Notes under the pieces: generated by a model
Seen by the model: the letters and a program-made list of their open reading frames with translations, nothing else
Told to the model about the DNA's origin: nothing
Database searches by the model: none
Source of the DNA: Streptomyces sp. NBC_01317
GTDB taxonomy: Bacteria > Actinomycetota > Actinomycetes > Streptomycetales > Streptomycetaceae
DNA: 64,000 nt
NCBI RefSeq assembly: GCF_035961655.1
Contig: NZ_CP108393.1
Coordinates: 2,897,501-2,961,500 of the forward strand
Direction: 5' to 3'
Translations under genes and position numbers: made by a program
In this document: in pieces, positions 62,520 to 64,000 of the stretch
Numbering within the stretch: the first letter of the stretch is position 1
Layout: each line of letters begins with the position of its first letter

Positions 62520-63593
62520 GTGCGCACACGCCTGCGCGGATTCGGACGGACACTGGCACGGGGCTGGCGCAGCCGCCGCGCGCGGTGGCCCGAACGGGTC
62601 GCCCTCGCGCTCGCGGTCCTGCTCCTCGTCCCCCTCGTCACCGCCGCCGTGGCGCTCAGGGTCAACTACACCGGCGACCTGGCGGACGGCACCAGGACCC
62701 GTGGCAAGGACGCCATCTGGCTGGGCCACGCCTGGGTGGACGGCCGGAAGACGGACGCGGACCTCGACGCCTTCGCCCGTCGGATACGCGGCACGGGCCT
62801 GCGCGACCTCTACGTCCACGCGGGACCCCTGGAACACGACGGCACCCTGCCCGCGGACCTGTACCCGCGCGCGGACTGGCTGATCAAGGGCGTGCACCGG
62901 CGCCTCCCCGGGGTCCGCGTACAGGCCTGGCTGGGCGACAAGCTCGCCACCGAGACCCCGGACGGCCTGCGCCTCGAACGCCCGGAGTCCCGTGCCGCCG
63001 TGGTGCGCTCGGCCGCGCGGATCCTGGACGCGGGCTTCGACGGGGTCCACTTCGACCTGGAGCCGCTGCACTCGGACGACCGCGCCTACCTGTCGCTGCT
63101 GGACGACCTGCGCGCGCTCACGACGGCACGGCACGTGCCGCTGTCGGTCGCCGCGCACCAGATCGACCCGCTGCCGGCCCTGCACTCCGTGGCGGGAGCC
63201 CTCACCAACCATCCCAAGTGGTGGTCCCAGGCCTTCTTCGCGCAGGTCGCCCGGCGGGTCGACCAGATCGCCGTCATGTCGTACGACACGGCGCTGCCGC
63301 TGGAGAGCCTGTACGGCGGTTACGTCGCCCAGCAGACGGCCCTGGCCCTGGAGGTCACCCCGGCCGGCACCGACCTGCTGATGGGCCTGCCCTTCTACCA
63401 CACGGAGGAACTGGGCCACCACGCCCACGCGGAGACGGCCGCCGCCGCCCTCCGCGGGGTCCGGCTGGGACTCGGGCGGACCGACCGCGACCGCGCGCGT
63501 TTCGGCGTGGCGCTGTACGTCGACTTCGCGGCGACCGAGGGCGACTGGACGGCCTACCGGGACGGCTGGGGATGCGTCACGCCGTCGTGCTGA
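62520..63593 (+). CDS. membrane-anchored GH18-like TIM-barrel protein
   Basis: A 357-residue protein. A basic N-terminus (TRLRGFGRTLARGWRSRRAR) precedes a TM/signal anchor (about 27-47). The outside domain is a TIM barrel: LRDLYVHAG, VQAWLGD, AGFDGVHFDLEPL, QIAVMSYDTALP and LLMGLPFYH in order. Strand four matches the GH18 motif DGxDxDxE except that its middle Asp is H177; D174, D179 and the catalytic E181 remain. A glycosidase acting on cell-wall sugars is inferred, with altered substrate assistance. The GTG at 62520 follows GAGGGGGAGGGGACGGCT. Confidence 0.78.
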   Translation: MRTRLRGFGRTLARGWRSRRARWPERVALALAVLLLVPLVTAAVALRVNYTGDLADGTRTRGKDAIWLGHAWVDGRKTDADLDAFARRIRGTGLRDLYVHAGPLEHDGTLPADLYPRADWLIKGVHRRLPGVRVQAWLGDKLATETPDGLRLERPESRAAVVRSAARILDAGFDGVHFDLEPLHSDDRAYLSLLDDLRALTTARHVPLSVAAHQIDPLPALHSVAGALTNHPKWWSQAFFAQVARRVDQIAVMSYDTALPLESLYGGYVAQQTALALEVTPAGTDLLMGLPFYHTEELGHHAHAETAAAALRGVRLGLGRTDRDRARFGVALYVDFAATEGDWTAYRDGWGCVTPSC

Positions 63594-63670
63594 TTCGATG
63601 CTGATCCCGGTCGTCCCGGCGGATCGGCGCCCGGTCGCGGGGCCCGCGTACCGGACATAGCCTCCTGACT

Positions 63671-63964
63671 ATGTCTCCGCTGGTGCGCCGGACCCGGGTC
63701 GCGACGGCGCCGCTGATCACGGCGTGGTGGCTGGTCGTGCCCGGCGCGGGGGCCGCTCGCGCGGCGGGTTCCGGGCAGAGCCCCGCGGAGTCGGGGTGGG
63801 CGGGGAACCTGGTGCTGCCCCTCGGGGTGCTGGTGCTGGTCGTGGCGGTCGCGGCGTACGTCTTCACCAAGCGCAGGCACCGGGCCGCGCGGGCGGCCGA
63901 GGAGCGGCGGGGTGACCGGCGTCCGGAGCGGCAGGACCACCAGGACACCCCCGGCGGTCCCTGA
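63671..63964 (+). CDS. small exported membrane protein
   Basis: A 97-residue protein. A signal-like N-terminus (TAPLITAWWLVVPGAGAARA) is followed by a short Ser/Gly outer loop, a TM helix (NLVLPLGVLVLVVAVAAYVF) and a charged cytoplasmic tail (KRRHRAARAAEERRGDRRPE). No family is recognised. The ATG start lies 77 bp after the GH18-like gene on the same strand, so the two may form an operon. The window ends 36 bp after its stop. Confidence 0.65.
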   Translation: MSPLVRRTRVATAPLITAWWLVVPGAGAARAAGSGQSPAESGWAGNLVLPLGVLVLVVAVAAYVFTKRRHRAARAAEERRGDRRPERQDHQDTPGGP

Positions 63965-64000
63965 CCGCCGTGGCACCCTCCACCGGGTCCCCGTCCCGCC

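Overview
The window is chromosomal DNA of a Streptomyces-type actinomycete. It is very G+C-rich with strong third-position G/C bias, uses many GTG starts, and carries a mycothiol gene (mshB), a DUF3117 micro-gene, an acyltransferase-free DAP pathway pair (dapE, dapC) and an ECF sigma / anti-sigma / HtrA / TatB cluster. From memory, the backbone order (corA, MgtE-like, mrp, tatB, htrA, anti-sigma, sigE, O-methyltransferase, DUF3117, tag, DivIVA-like, folP2-like, LOG, dapE, dapC, fdxA, mshB, typA, lpqW-like) follows the Mycobacterium tuberculosis interval Rv1239c to Rv1165, so this is conserved actinobacterial core with Streptomyces-specific additions. I see no rRNA, tRNA, CRISPR array, prophage or transposase gene.

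Layout. 1-2 kb: a partial PHP phosphoesterase, a DUF6758 zinc-ribbon protein and a SUFU-domain protein. 2.4-8.3 kb: a magnesium and membrane cluster (corA, a soluble MgtE_N/CBS protein, DUF1003, mrp). 8.4-13 kb: the envelope-stress unit sigE, anti-sigma, HtrA-like protease, tatB, all on the minus strand. 13-17.5 kb: O-methyltransferase, the 55-codon DUF3117 gene, a PaaG-like crotonase, tag, a DivIVA-domain protein and a FolP2-type DHPS paralogue. 17.5-23 kb: LOG protein, dapE, a membrane-anchored lysozyme-fold protein, a secreted Ala/Gly-rich protein, dapC and fdxA. 23-30.6 kb: two enzymes of unknown substrate, a TetR/SDR pair with a clear operator, an S9 peptidase, a 64-residue membrane protein and mshB. 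30.8-36.7 kb: a large anchored peptidoglycan-binding protein, then an ABC exporter with a DesK/DesR-like two-component system.

36.9-56.2 kb is the most distinctive stretch: three complete five-gene oligopeptide ABC importers side by side. The outer two (36.9-42.6 kb and 50.3-56.2 kb, minus strand, order SBP-B-C-D-F) are close paralogues with long identical DNA blocks in their ATPase genes. The middle one (43.0-49.1 kb, plus strand, order C-SBP-B-D-F) is divergent and has a twin-arginine lipoprotein. In all three the SBP gene is followed by a strong intra-operon hairpin. The middle operon's permease-SBP-permease-ATPase-ATPase order is that described for the bldK developmental peptide importer; whether it is the orthologue cannot be settled here. 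The window ends with typA, an LpqW-like lipoprotein with a charged insert, a small conserved protein, an isochorismatase-fold protein lacking the catalytic cysteine, a membrane-anchored GH18-like protein and a small membrane protein.

No wholly new system is evident. The best leads are the triple peptide-importer island with its shared hairpins and shared 23-bp motif, a 126-bp inverted-repeat element at 15.3 kb, an unexplained 421-bp corA leader, and several family members that have lost diagnostic residues (FolP2-like, isochorismatase-like, GH18-like).
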